From: Streptococcus thermophilus | GTDB taxonomy: Bacteria > Actinomycetota > Actinomycetes > Mycobacteriales > Mycobacteriaceae | Length of the DNA stretch: 64,000 nucleotides | Reading direction: 5' to 3' | Assembly (NCBI GenBank): GCA_900618065.1 | Contig: UYIL01000003.1 | Span: forward strand, 806,001-870,000 | Shown: positions 15,404-24,368 of the stretch, piece after piece | How positions within the stretch are numbered: the first letter of the stretch is position 1 | Layout: each line of letters starts with the position of its first letter | Program-made: the position numbers and the translations under genes | The notes under the pieces: model-generated | Database searches by the model: none | Seen by the model: the letters and a program-made list of their open reading frames with translations, nothing else | Told to the model about the DNA's origin: nothing

Positions 15404-15828
15404 CAGATTTCCTCCGTGTATGTGCGCATCCAGTCTGTCATTGTCGGGAAGGGCCCTTCGACGTACTCGAGGTCCTCGAAGTGGAAGTGGCCAAACTCCG
15501 TGGAGCCGTCGTCCTTGAGGTGGTACAACGCGAATTCGTCGATGTCGAAGACGGCAACTGGGAACCACTTATCTGGGTCCTCACCAAACATTTCTGCGGA
15601 TTGGGTCAGTTGCTCGTGCCCAGATTCAACGCTGAAAGGGCCATTAGGTGCGGAGGCCGGCGAAAGCCAGTCCACACCGGTGATGTGGAAAACTCCGTGC
15701 TGCTCCAGGAAGTTCCGGTATTCAGCGGGAACCCACTCCGGCATGCATTCCAGGCCGGTTTCAAAATCGTCTTCGCTGAATTCGCAAGGAACAATCTTTC
15801 CCGCGTGATCGTCGATCGGTTCACCCAT
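15403..15828 (-). CDS. SMI1/KNR4 (SUKH)-like protein
   Basis: 141 residues. The segment MPEWVPAEYRNFLEQHG near residues 29-45 fits the SUKH signature (LPxxYxxFLxxxNG), followed by alternating hydrophobic strands and an acidic end. SUKH proteins are common immunity proteins against polymorphic toxins. It is the first gene of the five-gene minus-strand run; GGAAGG precedes the ATG. No toxin gene or secretion signal is found beside it. Family assignment is by motif only, without profile search. Confidence 0.6.
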   Translation of the reverse strand: MGEPIDDHAGKIVPCEFSEDDFETGLECMPEWVPAEYRNFLEQHGVFHITGVDWLSPASAPNGPFSVESGHEQLTQSAEMFGEDPDKWFPVAVFDIDEFALYHLKDDGSTEFGHFHFEDLEYVEGPFPTMTDWMRTYTEEI

Positions 15829-15926
15829 CCGTTTACCTTCCAGATTGCCGGTCAGCCCAGATTAACCGTTCAGGCGGGCGGCTGCGGTTCGTGATTCCGC
15901 CCCGGGCCAAGTTGACAGCAAAACCG

Positions 15927-15949
15927 CAGGGACTCCGCAATGCGGAGTC
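15927..15949. repeat. Dispersed terminator-like palindrome, copy 1
   Basis: CAGG followed by GACTCCGC-AAT-GCGGAGTC. The same 23-bp core recurs at 31124-31146 and 31825-31847, each after an AAAACC run. Here it lies between the immunity-like operon and the phosphatase gene. Confidence 0.75.
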
Positions 15950-15958
15950 AAGGAAACA

Positions 15959-15989
15959 CCCCGCCGGGAGTGCGTCAACTCCGACGGGG
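15959..15989 (-). terminator. Terminator of the phosphatase gene
   Basis: CCCCGCCGGGAGT (15959-15971) and ACTCCGACGGGG (15978-15989) form a GC-rich stem with one bulge, 14 bases past the phosphatase stop on the minus strand, followed by a short T-rich run. Confidence 0.6.
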
Positions 15990-16002
15990 CGAGTGGGAAG
16001 GG

Positions 16003-17627
16003 TTAGAACGGCAGCATGTCAGTGATCTGCTTCGGCAGAATGCCCTGCTGGGAAGCGAAGAATCCGCCGCCGATGATGGTCAGAAGCGCGGCGAGAACAC
16101 CGAAGGCGATGCCGGCAGGGTTGGAGGATCCCTTGTTCTGGTCCTTCTTGGAGGAGTCAGCGCTGCCCTTAGCGTCGGCCTTGTCGTCGGAAGCGCGCTT
16201 GAGGGTGAAGGACTCCAGCTGGCCTTCCTGCATGTCGAAGGTGGAGATCTTCAGGCCCTGCGCGGTGACCTCGACGTTGGTGTAGTCCGGAACCTCGTTC
16301 TGGTTCCAGAACGCCGTGTAGGTGCGTGCGGTCTTGTCGCGCGTGGAGTTCTCCATGTTCCAGGACTTGTCATCTTCATTGCGCTCACCCGTCTTGAAGT
16401 TGAAGAACTGGTAGTACTTCGAACCCGAAGAGGAGTTAGCAGTGACATACTGAACCTGCCCCTTCTTCTTCTCCACGGTGCCGCCGTTGGTCACAGGGTT
16501 GCCGAAGTCGACTGGCTTCTGGTCTTCCATCAGGTAGGTGCGGGTGTAGATGTGGTCGTGGCCGGAGAGAACCAAGTCCACGTCCATCTCGGAGAACACC
16601 GGTGTCATGCGCTCGCGCCAGTACATGATCTGGCGGTCTTCCTGGTGGTACGCCTGGGAGAACAAGGAGTGGTGGAAGGTCACGATGACCCAGTCCTTGT
16701 CCGCACCGTGCTGCTTGATGGTCTCGCGCACGAATGCTGCGTCGTCGTCGAAGTCCTTCCAGTCGTTGGAGTCGAGCGAGACGATCAAAGCGTTGTTGTA
16801 GGTGAACCAGTAGTTCTCGTCGCCCTGGGTGGGGCGGTTGTACATCGCGTCGTAGCTCGGCTTGAAGTAGTTGTCGTGGTTACCGTTGTTCACGGCCACG
16901 CGGTGGGAGCGCATCTCCTCGGGCGCGATGAACTTGGAGTGCTCCACCAGTGCAGAGTGGTTGGCCTGGTCTCCGGCGGAGAGCAGGAAGGACGTGTTCG
17001 GGTTCTTGGACACGCCCTCGGTGACAGTGGCATCCCATGCAGCCGCTTCCTGATCCAGGTCATGGGTGTTGTACAGCTGCGGGTCACCGAAGAACAGGAA
17101 GTTCCAGGAGTCGCCGTAGGTGCCGGTGTTGAAGGTGTACTCCTCGGACCAGCCGTCCTTCTCAGATCCCACCACGTAGGTGTACTCGGTGTTCTCCTTC
17201 AGGTCGGAGATAGTCGCCTTGTGGTGGGCAACATCGGTGCCGTACTGCTTGACGCTCGGGTCCACCGGGTAGCCCTCGGACAAGTTCACCGTGGAGGTGG
17301 CTGACTTCGCGGAAATTTCCTGGGCGCCCTCGGCACCCGTGCCAGCCTCGCGGATACGCACGGTCTGGCCGGAAATGTTCGGAGCGGTGTCCAGTTGAGC
17401 ATCACGCTGTCCTGGGTTTCACCGACCTGGAGGATGACATCCTGCGGTTTAGCAGTGGGCAAGTCGAACTTGTACTTGAACTCGTCCTTGTTGAAGTTTT
17501 CGCTGTTGACCAGGGTGCGGGGCGGAGCGGTGGGGACGTCCTTTTCATCGGCGAGAGTGACAGGTGCGGCGACGCCGGAAACTGCGACAGCAGCAGCGGT
17601 GGCGATGGCGAGGAAACGAGTGCGCAT
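16003..17627 (-). pseudogene. Purple-acid-phosphatase-like membrane-anchored phosphoesterase, frameshifted
   Basis: The first 80 codons (signal peptide MRTRFLAIATAAAVAVSGVAA, then a fibronectin-like start) lie in one frame and the remaining 450 residues in another. The break is near 17390, where TGGACACCGC would keep frame if it had one more base. The catalytic part has all metallophosphatase motifs: FGDPQLY, AGDQANH, NNGNHDNY, TFHHS, LSGHDHIY. A Lys/Ser-rich linker and one C-terminal membrane helix (GIAFGVLAALLTIIGGGFF) follow, so the intact protein would be exported and anchored. AAGGA precedes the ATG. This is either a sequencing error or a fresh loss-of-function mutation. Confidence 0.8.
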
Positions 17628-17798
17628 GGCAGAACCATCCTTAGTAAGAGCGAAATGCTTGGCAGGGAGGCTTAGTCAACTTTCAGGGTGACTACAGAAA
17701 ATTATGAGGGCCCCTTATGTCTTAAACAGTGACCAGAAGAGAAACTGTGGGTGAACTTATCGGGCCAGCTCAATGCGCCTCTGATAAGAAAGGGCATC

Positions 17799-19013
17799 GT
17801 GACAACGTCAACTGGCAAAACCGGAGCAACAGACATAAGCCGCGGTTCGGCCTGGGAAGTCTTTCGGATCTTCCTGCGCCTCGGCTGCACCTCTTTCGGC
17901 GGCCCGACAGCGCACCTGGGTTTCTTCCGCGATGAGTTCGTGGAGCGGCGCAAGTGGTTCAGCGACAAGCAGTACGCCGATCTCGTGGCGCTGTGCCAGT
18001 TCCTGCCCGGCCCGGCGTCCAGCCAGGTCGGCATGGCGATCGGTCTGCAGCGCGCCGGGTATCTGGGCATGGTGGCGGCGTGGTTCGCGTTCACCATGCC
18101 GTCGGTCGTGCTCATGGTGGCGTTTGCGCTCGGTGTGGCGTACTTGGGGGACATTAGCGATGCTGGCTGGCTTATCGGTTTGAAAGCCGCTGCAGTAGCG
18201 GTCGTCGCTCAGGCGGTCTACGGGATGGCGCAGAACCTGGTCACCGACAAGATCCGCGCGGCCATCGCAGTAGCGGCGCTGGTAGTCGTCCTACTCGTCC
18301 CGCACCCGCTGGTACAGGTGCTTGCCATCGTCGTGGGCATCGTTGCGGGTCTTGCTTTTCTTAAGGGGGAGGAGCGCCAGGAGGAGCCGTCGAAAAGCGA
18401 AGAGAGCGGCTCGCGCACAGTCGGGATTGTCTGTCTCGTGCTCTTCGTGGTGCTGTTGCTCGCGCTGCCGGCCGTCGCGCGCGCTGCCGGGGGAACCGGG
18501 ATGGGGATCTTCGAGTCTTTCTACCGCGCCGGCGCCCTCGTTTTCGGCGGCGGGCACGTTGTGCTGCCACTGCTGGAAACGGTGACGGTGCCGGACATGG
18601 TCAGCCATGACACCTTCCTTGCCGGGTACGGTGCAGCGCAGGCAATGCCGGGTCCGCTGTTCACGTTCGCGTCCTTCCTCGGTGCCAGCGCGGACGGGAT
18701 GCACTGGCTGGTGGGCGCGACCATTGCAACGCTGGCGATTTTTCTGCCTGCTGCGCTGCTGGTGCTCGGCGCGATGCCGTTCTGGGAGCGCATCCGCCAG
18801 ATGCCGAAAGCGGGCAGCGTGCTCGCGGGAGCGAACGCGGCGGTAGTCGGCATCCTGGGTGCGGCGCTGTACACGCCGGTGTTCACCGCGGGCATCACGG
18901 GTGTGGCGACGATGTCAGTCGCCGTCGTCTGCTTCGCCGCCTTGACGTCGTGGAAGGTACCGCCGTGGGCAGTAGTCATCGGGGCCGCCCTTGTCGGTGC
19001 AGTTGTGCTTTAA
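17799..19013 (+). CDS. chrA: ChrA-type chromate/ion transporter
   Basis: 404 residues with two homologous CHR domains, the usual fused form (about 400 residues). Each half begins with the family motif: FGGPTAHLGFF and LPGPASSQ in the first, FGGGHVVLPLLE and AMPGPLFTFASFLG in the second. Around ten membrane helices are evident. Members export chromate, probably in exchange for another anion, and confer resistance. The GTG at 17799 has AGAAAGG upstream; an ATG at 17751 in the same frame is an alternative. Confidence 0.88.
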   Translation: MTTSTGKTGATDISRGSAWEVFRIFLRLGCTSFGGPTAHLGFFRDEFVERRKWFSDKQYADLVALCQFLPGPASSQVGMAIGLQRAGYLGMVAAWFAFTMPSVVLMVAFALGVAYLGDISDAGWLIGLKAAAVAVVAQAVYGMAQNLVTDKIRAAIAVAALVVVLLVPHPLVQVLAIVVGIVAGLAFLKGEERQEEPSKSEESGSRTVGIVCLVLFVVLLLALPAVARAAGGTGMGIFESFYRAGALVFGGGHVVLPLLETVTVPDMVSHDTFLAGYGAAQAMPGPLFTFASFLGASADGMHWLVGATIATLAIFLPAALLVLGAMPFWERIRQMPKAGSVLAGANAAVVGILGAALYTPVFTAGITGVATMSVAVVCFAALTSWKVPPWAVVIGAALVGAVVL

Positions 19014-19036
19014 CCCGCCACCGCTACGCTGGGCCC

Positions 19037-20053
19037 ATGGCCCACCAACAATCGCTCCTTGACCTCTCTGACACTCCGTACTGGGAGCTAGATGGCTTCC
19101 AGCGGACCTTCCGCCCCGGCGAGCTCACTGTGGGCCTCTCGCTTCCGATCGAAGAAAACGCGGAAGCCAACCCCACCGACAGCCTGGGCAACCAGCTGCG
19201 CCTGGTGCAGAAAGCGCAGGACGGCGGGATCGCTGCCGTGTGGGTGCGCGACATTCCGCTGCGCGTGGAGACCTTCGGCGATGTTGGCCAGGTCTACGAC
19301 CCGTGGATGTATCTAAGCTACCTCGCCGCGCACACATCTGACATCGCGTTGGGTACAGCGGCGATTGTGGTGCCCTTCCAGCACCCGCTCCTGCTGGCCA
19401 AGCGCGCAGCGACGATTGACCGGCTGTCTGGCGGACGTTTCCTCATGGGTGTGGCCACGGGGGACCGGCCGGAAGAGTTCCCGGCGTTCGGCATGGACAA
19501 AGGCATCCGCGCGGAGGTCTTCCGCGAGCATGTGCATGCTTATCGACGCGCCACCACCACCTCCCACAAACCCCTCCGCTGGGAAGTTGCCGGGCAGGGC
19601 TTCAAGATGGGCGGAGCGGATGTGGTGCCTAAGCCGTCTGCGCGTGAAGTGCCGTTGCTGGCCACCGGCTCATGCCAGCAAACCCTTGAGTGGCGTGCGG
19701 AGCACACCCACGGCTGGTTCATGTACCACAAGGGCCTTGATGTGCAGCGGGTCAACGTGGCGAACTGGAATGACGCGGTCGCCGACTGGGCCGCGCGCGA
19801 AGGGGTGGACGGGGCGGCAGCGTTCAAGCCGTTCGCCGAGTCGCTCTGGCTCGACCTCGCCACCGACCCGGACGAGCCGGCCAGCGGCGGGACCTTCGGC
19901 TACCGGTTGGGACGCAACGTGCTCATCCAGCTGCTGAAGTCGCAGCGCAGCATGGGCATCCACCACGTATCGGTGAATTTCCGCACCTCCACGCGGCCGG
20001 CAGAGGAGCAGATCGACGAGCTCATCGAGCACGTTTTGCCTGCGCTCGGCTAG
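19037..20053 (+). CDS. Luciferase-like (LLM class) flavin oxidoreductase
   Basis: 338 residues forming a bacterial-luciferase-type TIM barrel: LSLPIEE at the first strand, AVWVRDIPL, ALGTAAIVVPFQHPLLLAKRAATIDRLSGGR in parts, and FLMGVATGDRP. The LSGGRF-GV segment is the hallmark of F420/FMN-dependent LLM enzymes, and the TGDRPEEFPAFG region fits the subgroup without a specific known substrate. The ATG at 19037 has no ribosome site, and a TACGCT sequence lies 13 bases upstream, so a leaderless start is possible. It converges on the aminotransferase gene and the two stops overlap in one CTAG. Confidence 0.85.
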   Translation: MAHQQSLLDLSDTPYWELDGFQRTFRPGELTVGLSLPIEENAEANPTDSLGNQLRLVQKAQDGGIAAVWVRDIPLRVETFGDVGQVYDPWMYLSYLAAHTSDIALGTAAIVVPFQHPLLLAKRAATIDRLSGGRFLMGVATGDRPEEFPAFGMDKGIRAEVFREHVHAYRRATTTSHKPLRWEVAGQGFKMGGADVVPKPSAREVPLLATGSCQQTLEWRAEHTHGWFMYHKGLDVQRVNVANWNDAVADWAAREGVDGAAAFKPFAESLWLDLATDPDEPASGGTFGYRLGRNVLIQLLKSQRSMGIHHVSVNFRTSTRPAEEQIDELIEHVLPALG

Positions 20054-21198
20054 GAAAGAACCTGTTTCAGCGCTTCCTCGAACCGTTCGACGGCGCGGTC
20101 GACGTCGCCCCACTTGTCCAGGCCGAACAGGCCGATGCGGAAGGTGGAGAAGTCCTCTGCCTCACCAATCTGGAGCGGAACGCCGGCGGCGATCTGCAGG
20201 CCGGCCTGCTTGAAGGCGGAGCCGTTCTGCTGTTCGGGGGCGGTGGCGTGCATGACCACGATGGAGGATGCCTCAAAGCCGTCGGCGGCGACGGAACGGA
20301 AACCAGCGTCTGCGAGTACGCCGCGGATGCGGGTGCCCAGCTCGACCTGGCGCTCGGTGAGCTGCTCGAGGCCGGTCTCCTGCGCCTCCTTCATCACCTC
20401 CAGGTTGTGCTCGATGGTGTCCGTCGGCAGGGTCGCGTGGTAGGCGGCGGAGCCGTTCACGTATCCCTCGGAGATGGCGGTCCATTTGGCCAGGTCCATG
20501 GCGAACGAGTCGGAGGCGGTGTTGTCCAGTTCGGCGCGGGCAGCCGCGGAGAACATGACGTAACCGGTGGCGGGGGAGCCGGACCAGCCCTTCTGCGGGG
20601 CGGTGAGCAGAATGTCCACGCCGGTGGCCGTCATATCGATCCACTTGGCACCGGAAGCGACACAGTCGAGGATCATCAGGCCGCCGGCGTCGTGGGCTGC
20701 GCGGGCCAGCTCGGTGATGTAGTCGGCGGGCAGTTCAAGACCGGCGGCGGTTTCCACGTGCGCTGCAATGACCACGGCAGGGCGCTCCTCGCGGATGCGG
20801 GCGGCGACATCTTCGATTGCCGGCGGAGCGTAGGAGGGGCGAGCCTCCTCAGAGGTCGGCTCGGCGTTGAGCACGATCGCCTCGTCGGTGAGCGAGCCCA
20901 TCTCCAAAATCTGCGACCAGCGGTAGGAGAACTGGCCAGTGCGGACGACCAGCGCTTTCTTGCCGCGTGCAAACTGGCGGGCGACAGACTCCATGGCAAA
21001 CGTACCGCCGCCGGGGATCACGGCCACACTGGACGCGTTGTAGGTGGAACGCAGAATGTGCTGGAGCTCCTGCATAACGCCGATGAAACGGGCGGACATG
21101 TGGTTGAGCGAACGGTCACTGAACACGGCCGAATATTCAAGAAGGCCGCCGGGGTCGACATCGTGGCGGGGGAGCTGAGTACGCGCGGAATCAGTCAT
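20050..21198 (-). CDS. Class V aminotransferase (alanine-glyoxylate / serine type)
   Basis: 382 residues, fold-type I PLP enzyme. The PLP lysine is in TAPQKGWSGSPA (around residue 200), preceded by LILDCVASG with the Asp that contacts the PLP ring, and PGGGTFAMES near the N terminus anchors the phosphate. Length and motifs match alanine-glyoxylate or serine-pyruvate aminotransferases; the exact substrate is unclear. ATG at 21198 or GTG at 21204 are both possible. The stop overlaps that of the convergent oxidoreductase. Confidence 0.85.
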   Translation of the reverse strand: MTDSARTQLPRHDVDPGGLLEYSAVFSDRSLNHMSARFIGVMQELQHILRSTYNASSVAVIPGGGTFAMESVARQFARGKKALVVRTGQFSYRWSQILEMGSLTDEAIVLNAEPTSEEARPSYAPPAIEDVAARIREERPAVVIAAHVETAAGLELPADYITELARAAHDAGGLMILDCVASGAKWIDMTATGVDILLTAPQKGWSGSPATGYVMFSAAARAELDNTASDSFAMDLAKWTAISEGYVNGSAAYHATLPTDTIEHNLEVMKEAQETGLEQLTERQVELGTRIRGVLADAGFRSVAADGFEASSIVVMHATAPEQQNGSAFKQAGLQIAAGVPLQIGEAEDFSTFRIGLFGLDKWGDVDRAVERFEEALKQVLS

Positions 21199-21260
21199 GC
21201 TCACAACGCTAGCACCAGCTTTGCCCTACCATGGGGCCCGCTATTAATTAAGGAGAAGTA

Positions 21261-21434
21261 ATGATGAACTGGGTTGTCGCTATCGCCGGAGCTGTCATTG
21301 GCGCCTTGTTGACGGGTTGGATCTTGTCGATGTTGGGAGTCACCGGCATCCTCTACACCATCCTCGTGCTGATCGGCTCCGCATGCGTGTCCTCGCTTGC
21401 GGGCACCCTGTACCACCGCAGCAAAATGCGCTAG
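21261..21434 (+). CDS. 57-residue two-helix membrane protein
   Basis: AGGAGAAGTA directly precedes ATGATG, followed by 57 codons with two hydrophobic helices (VVAIAGAVIGALLTGWIL and GILYTILVLIGSACVSSL) and a basic tail (YHRSKMR). It resembles small stress-response or transglycosylase-associated membrane proteins in form, but is too short to assign. The stop overlaps that of the convergent thiF gene in one CTAG. The strong ribosome site and clean hydrophobic pattern support it despite its length. Confidence 0.7.
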   Translation: MMNWVVAIAGAVIGALLTGWILSMLGVTGILYTILVLIGSACVSSLAGTLYHRSKMR

Positions 21435-22537
21435 AGCGCGTTGACACCGCCCGGCAAGTTCACCAAACGGATATCGCGCTGGTCCGCCAGCGGCTGGAAG
21501 GTGTCCACGAACCATTGCGACCGCACGCCGGAGGCGCAATAGACGACGATTTCGGAGTGCTCCGGGAGGTCGCCGATAAGTTCCGCAGCTATGTTCGGGT
21601 GGAGCTCGATATCGGATGTGGGCAGCAAGTGTCCGGGCGCCGGCAGGTCTTTAATGGCTTTCTCGTGCGGTTCGCGCACATCGAGCGCGATCGCCTCACC
21701 GCGCTCAAGCTTATCGACGAGTAATCCCGCCCCCTCCGGCACCGTGCACACCTCGCCATAATCTGGAGCTACCTTGGTGACCAGCGGTCGGCCTGGATCC
21801 CGGGTGACAGTGAACTGGCGGATGGACGCGGTCAGAGCGTCATAAATGTGCAGCTTGCCGGGTGTGGAGTCGCCGATGCCGGTGAGGAACTTCACCACCT
21901 CAGTGGACATGAGTCCGCCGACCACCGACGTAGTCACACCGAGCACGCCCGCCGTTGCGCAATCCGGCACGGAGTCCGCGTCTGGTTGCTCGGGGTAGAG
22001 GTCACGCATGCCAGCTCCGGTCTCAGGTGCACCGGGGCCGGTCCACCACAACGCCACGTCGCCGCGGTAACGCAGCACCGAGCCCCACACCAGGGGAGTG
22101 CCGGTGATCTCGGCGGCGTCGGCGGCGAGGAACTTGGTGGAGAAGGTGTCGGAGCCGTCGATCAGCACATCGACCCCGTCGAGGAGATCCGTCGCGTTCG
22201 ATGCATCCATCCGGCCCTCGATCGTGTCAACGCGGATGCCTGGTTGCAGTTCCCGGAGGCGTTCTGCTGCCACCTCGATCTTCTTCCGGCCAACGTCGGA
22301 GGCCCCGAAGAGGATCTGGCGGTGGATGTTGGTTAGGTCGACCACGTCATCGTCGATAAGCGAAATGTGCCCGACGCCTGTCGCCGCAAGCGTCTGCATG
22401 ATCGGGCACCCCAAGCCACCTGCGCCGATGACGAACACATGGGCGCGCTGAAGCGCTTCTTGCTGCTCGGGCCCGAAGCCGGGCAGGTTCATCTGCCGGG
22501 CAGTACGGCGAAGCTCATTCTCGTGTAGATCGCTCAT
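21431..22537 (-). CDS. thiF: ThiF/MoeB-type adenylyltransferase with rhodanese domain
   Basis: 368 residues. The N-terminal E1-like domain has the nucleotide loop GAGGLGCPIMQTLAATGVG, IDDDVVDLTNIHRQ with the Asp, Asn and Arg that bind ATP, and DGSDTFSTKF. The C-terminal rhodanese domain (about residues 270-368) carries the active cysteine in VVYCASGVRSQ. Such proteins adenylate the C-terminal Gly-Gly of ThiS or MoaD and help load sulfur. With thiS, thiG and thiO 4 kb away, a thiamine role is likely, but a shared MoeB role cannot be excluded. Confidence 0.85.
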   Translation of the reverse strand: MSDLHENELRRTARQMNLPGFGPEQQEALQRAHVFVIGAGGLGCPIMQTLAATGVGHISLIDDDVVDLTNIHRQILFGASDVGRKKIEVAAERLRELQPGIRVDTIEGRMDASNATDLLDGVDVLIDGSDTFSTKFLAADAAEITGTPLVWGSVLRYRGDVALWWTGPGAPETGAGMRDLYPEQPDADSVPDCATAGVLGVTTSVVGGLMSTEVVKFLTGIGDSTPGKLHIYDALTASIRQFTVTRDPGRPLVTKVAPDYGEVCTVPEGAGLLVDKLERGEAIALDVREPHEKAIKDLPAPGHLLPTSDIELHPNIAAELIGDLPEHSEIVVYCASGVRSQWFVDTFQPLADQRDIRLVNLPGGVNAL

Positions 22538-22555
22538 AACCTAAACTTAATCACC

Positions 22556-24361
22556 ATGTCCAAATTTCGCTCGGACCCGCTGATCTTTTTCTCCGCGGCC
22601 GGATTCATCACAGTCTTCGTCGCCGCCACGATTGGATTCGGCGACTCTGCTAGAGAACTCTACTCTCACGTCTCCGCTTGGATGATGGACCACTTCTCGT
22701 GGCTCTACATCGGCGGAGTCTCTGCGGTGTTCCTGTTCCTCATCGTCATTTTCGTCTCCCGCTACGGAAATTTCCGTCTCGGTGATGACGACGACGAGCC
22801 AGAGTACTCGCTGCCCGTCTGGTTCTCCATGCTCTTCGCAGCCGGCATGGGCGCGACCCTGATGTTCTGGGGTGCCGCAGAACCGCTGCACCACGCATTC
22901 AACCCGCCACGCGGCGGAATGGAGTCCATGAGCGATTCCGCTGTGCGCCAGGCATTCGAGTTCACCTACTACCACTTCGGCATCCACATGTGGGTGATCT
23001 TCACCCTGCCGGGGCTGGCCATGGGCTACTTCGTGTACAAGCGCAAGATGCCCGCCCGCTACTCGTCGATCTTCTCGCCGCTGCTGGGCAAGCGTGTCTA
23101 CGAGTGGCCGGGCAAGCTTCTCGACGCCATCGGCATCGTCGGCACTGTCTTCGGCCTCGCCGTCTCTGTCGGTCTTGGCGTGCTGCAGATCAGCGCCGGG
23201 TTGAACATCATGTTCGGCGTGCCGCTGGTGACCTGGGTGCAGCTGGTGATCATTCTGGCGCTCACCGCTGCCGCATCGATTTCTGTGGCGACGGGCCTGG
23301 ACAAGGGCGTGAAGATCCTGTCCAACCTCAACATCGTCGGCTCCGTGATCCTGCTGGTCTTCCTGGTCTTGGCCGGGCCGACCCTGAAAATTGTCCAGCA
23401 CTTGACCGAGTCCTTTGGCATCTACGCATCCTCTCTGCCGGAACTGATGTTCTGGGTGGACGCCAACAATGAGAACCCCGGCTGGCACGCTACCTGGACC
23501 GCGTTCTACTGGGCGTGGACGATCTGTTGGTCGCCGTTTGTGGGCATGTTCTTCGCCCGCATCTCCCGCGGCCGCACAGTGCGCCAGTTCATTGCCGGCA
23601 CGATCCTCGCGCCCACCATTTTCGACATCGTGTGGTTCGCCGCCTTCGGCCGCACCGCCATCGAGGTGGAGCAAAACGACCCAGGAGTGCTTACCGGCCC
23701 CGTCGTCGAGGACGGCGATACCCCGCAGGCCCTGTTCACTCTGCTGGCGCAGTACCCGCTGTACATGGTCACCGGCACGATCGCGCTGGCGGTCATCGTG
23801 TTCTACTTTGTCACCTCGATCGACTCCGCGGCCTTGGTCATGGACACATTCGCCACCGGCGAGGAGGAAGTGACACCGTCGTACTACCGCGTAGCGTGGG
23901 CCATCGCTGTCGGCGTGGTCACGGCCGCGCTGTTGTTCATCAATGACTCCGGTATTCAGGCGCTGCAGGAAGTGGTGATCATCATCGCCCTGCCGTTCTT
24001 CTTCGTATACTTCATCATGATGTTCTCCCTGGTCAAGGCGATGGATGACGACGCTGCGGCGGACCGCAAGTTCCGCTCCCGTCAGTGGGGGAAGACCGAC
24101 ACTCCGGAGAAGTACGAGGAAGCCGAAGCCAAGCCTGCGCCGGGCTATGACGAAGAGGGCAACGAGATCGACCGCCCTGAGCTCGAATACGACTACGACA
24201 ACGAGACGTGGCGTCTCACCGAGACCCTCGTCATCGAAGGCGAGGCCGAGACCGAAGACGGCGATGAAGAAGTCGTTGAGGTTGAGGTGCCCGAAGGCAC
24301 CCCAGTCGAGATTGACACCGCCGAGCCAGCGGGGTCGACGAAGGTCGAGGGGGAGCGCTAG
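22556..24361 (+). CDS. BCCT-family osmolyte transporter
   Basis: 601 residues with 12 expected membrane helices. Family motifs are AAGMGATLMFWGAAEPL (substrate region near residue 105) and the Trp box FYWAWTICWSPFVGMFFARIS near residue 320, given in parts. BetP has Gly-x-Gly-x-Gly at the first motif; here the third Gly is Thr. The 110-residue cytoplasmic C terminus is very acidic (EDGDEEVVEVEV), as in corynebacterial EctP/LcoP carriers, where tails modulate osmotic activation. It likely imports betaine, proline or ectoine with Na+. The gene starts 18 bases from the divergent thiF start. Confidence 0.87.
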   Translation: MSKFRSDPLIFFSAAGFITVFVAATIGFGDSARELYSHVSAWMMDHFSWLYIGGVSAVFLFLIVIFVSRYGNFRLGDDDDEPEYSLPVWFSMLFAAGMGATLMFWGAAEPLHHAFNPPRGGMESMSDSAVRQAFEFTYYHFGIHMWVIFTLPGLAMGYFVYKRKMPARYSSIFSPLLGKRVYEWPGKLLDAIGIVGTVFGLAVSVGLGVLQISAGLNIMFGVPLVTWVQLVIILALTAAASISVATGLDKGVKILSNLNIVGSVILLVFLVLAGPTLKIVQHLTESFGIYASSLPELMFWVDANNENPGWHATWTAFYWAWTICWSPFVGMFFARISRGRTVRQFIAGTILAPTIFDIVWFAAFGRTAIEVEQNDPGVLTGPVVEDGDTPQALFTLLAQYPLYMVTGTIALAVIVFYFVTSIDSAALVMDTFATGEEEVTPSYYRVAWAIAVGVVTAALLFINDSGIQALQEVVIIIALPFFFVYFIMMFSLVKAMDDDAAADRKFRSRQWGKTDTPEKYEEAEAKPAPGYDEEGNEIDRPELEYDYDNETWRLTETLVIEGEAETEDGDEEVVEVEVPEGTPVEIDTAEPAGSTKVEGER

Positions 24362-24368
24362 TCAGCGC

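Noticed and set aside
15940..17304. 454-codon plus-strand frame opposite the phosphoesterase
   Set aside because: The minus strand carries all metallophosphatase motifs; the plus frame is Val/Gly/His-rich with no recognisable domain.
22547..23674. Minus-strand frame opposite the BCCT gene
   Set aside because: His/Gly/Arg-rich shadow of membrane-helix codons.
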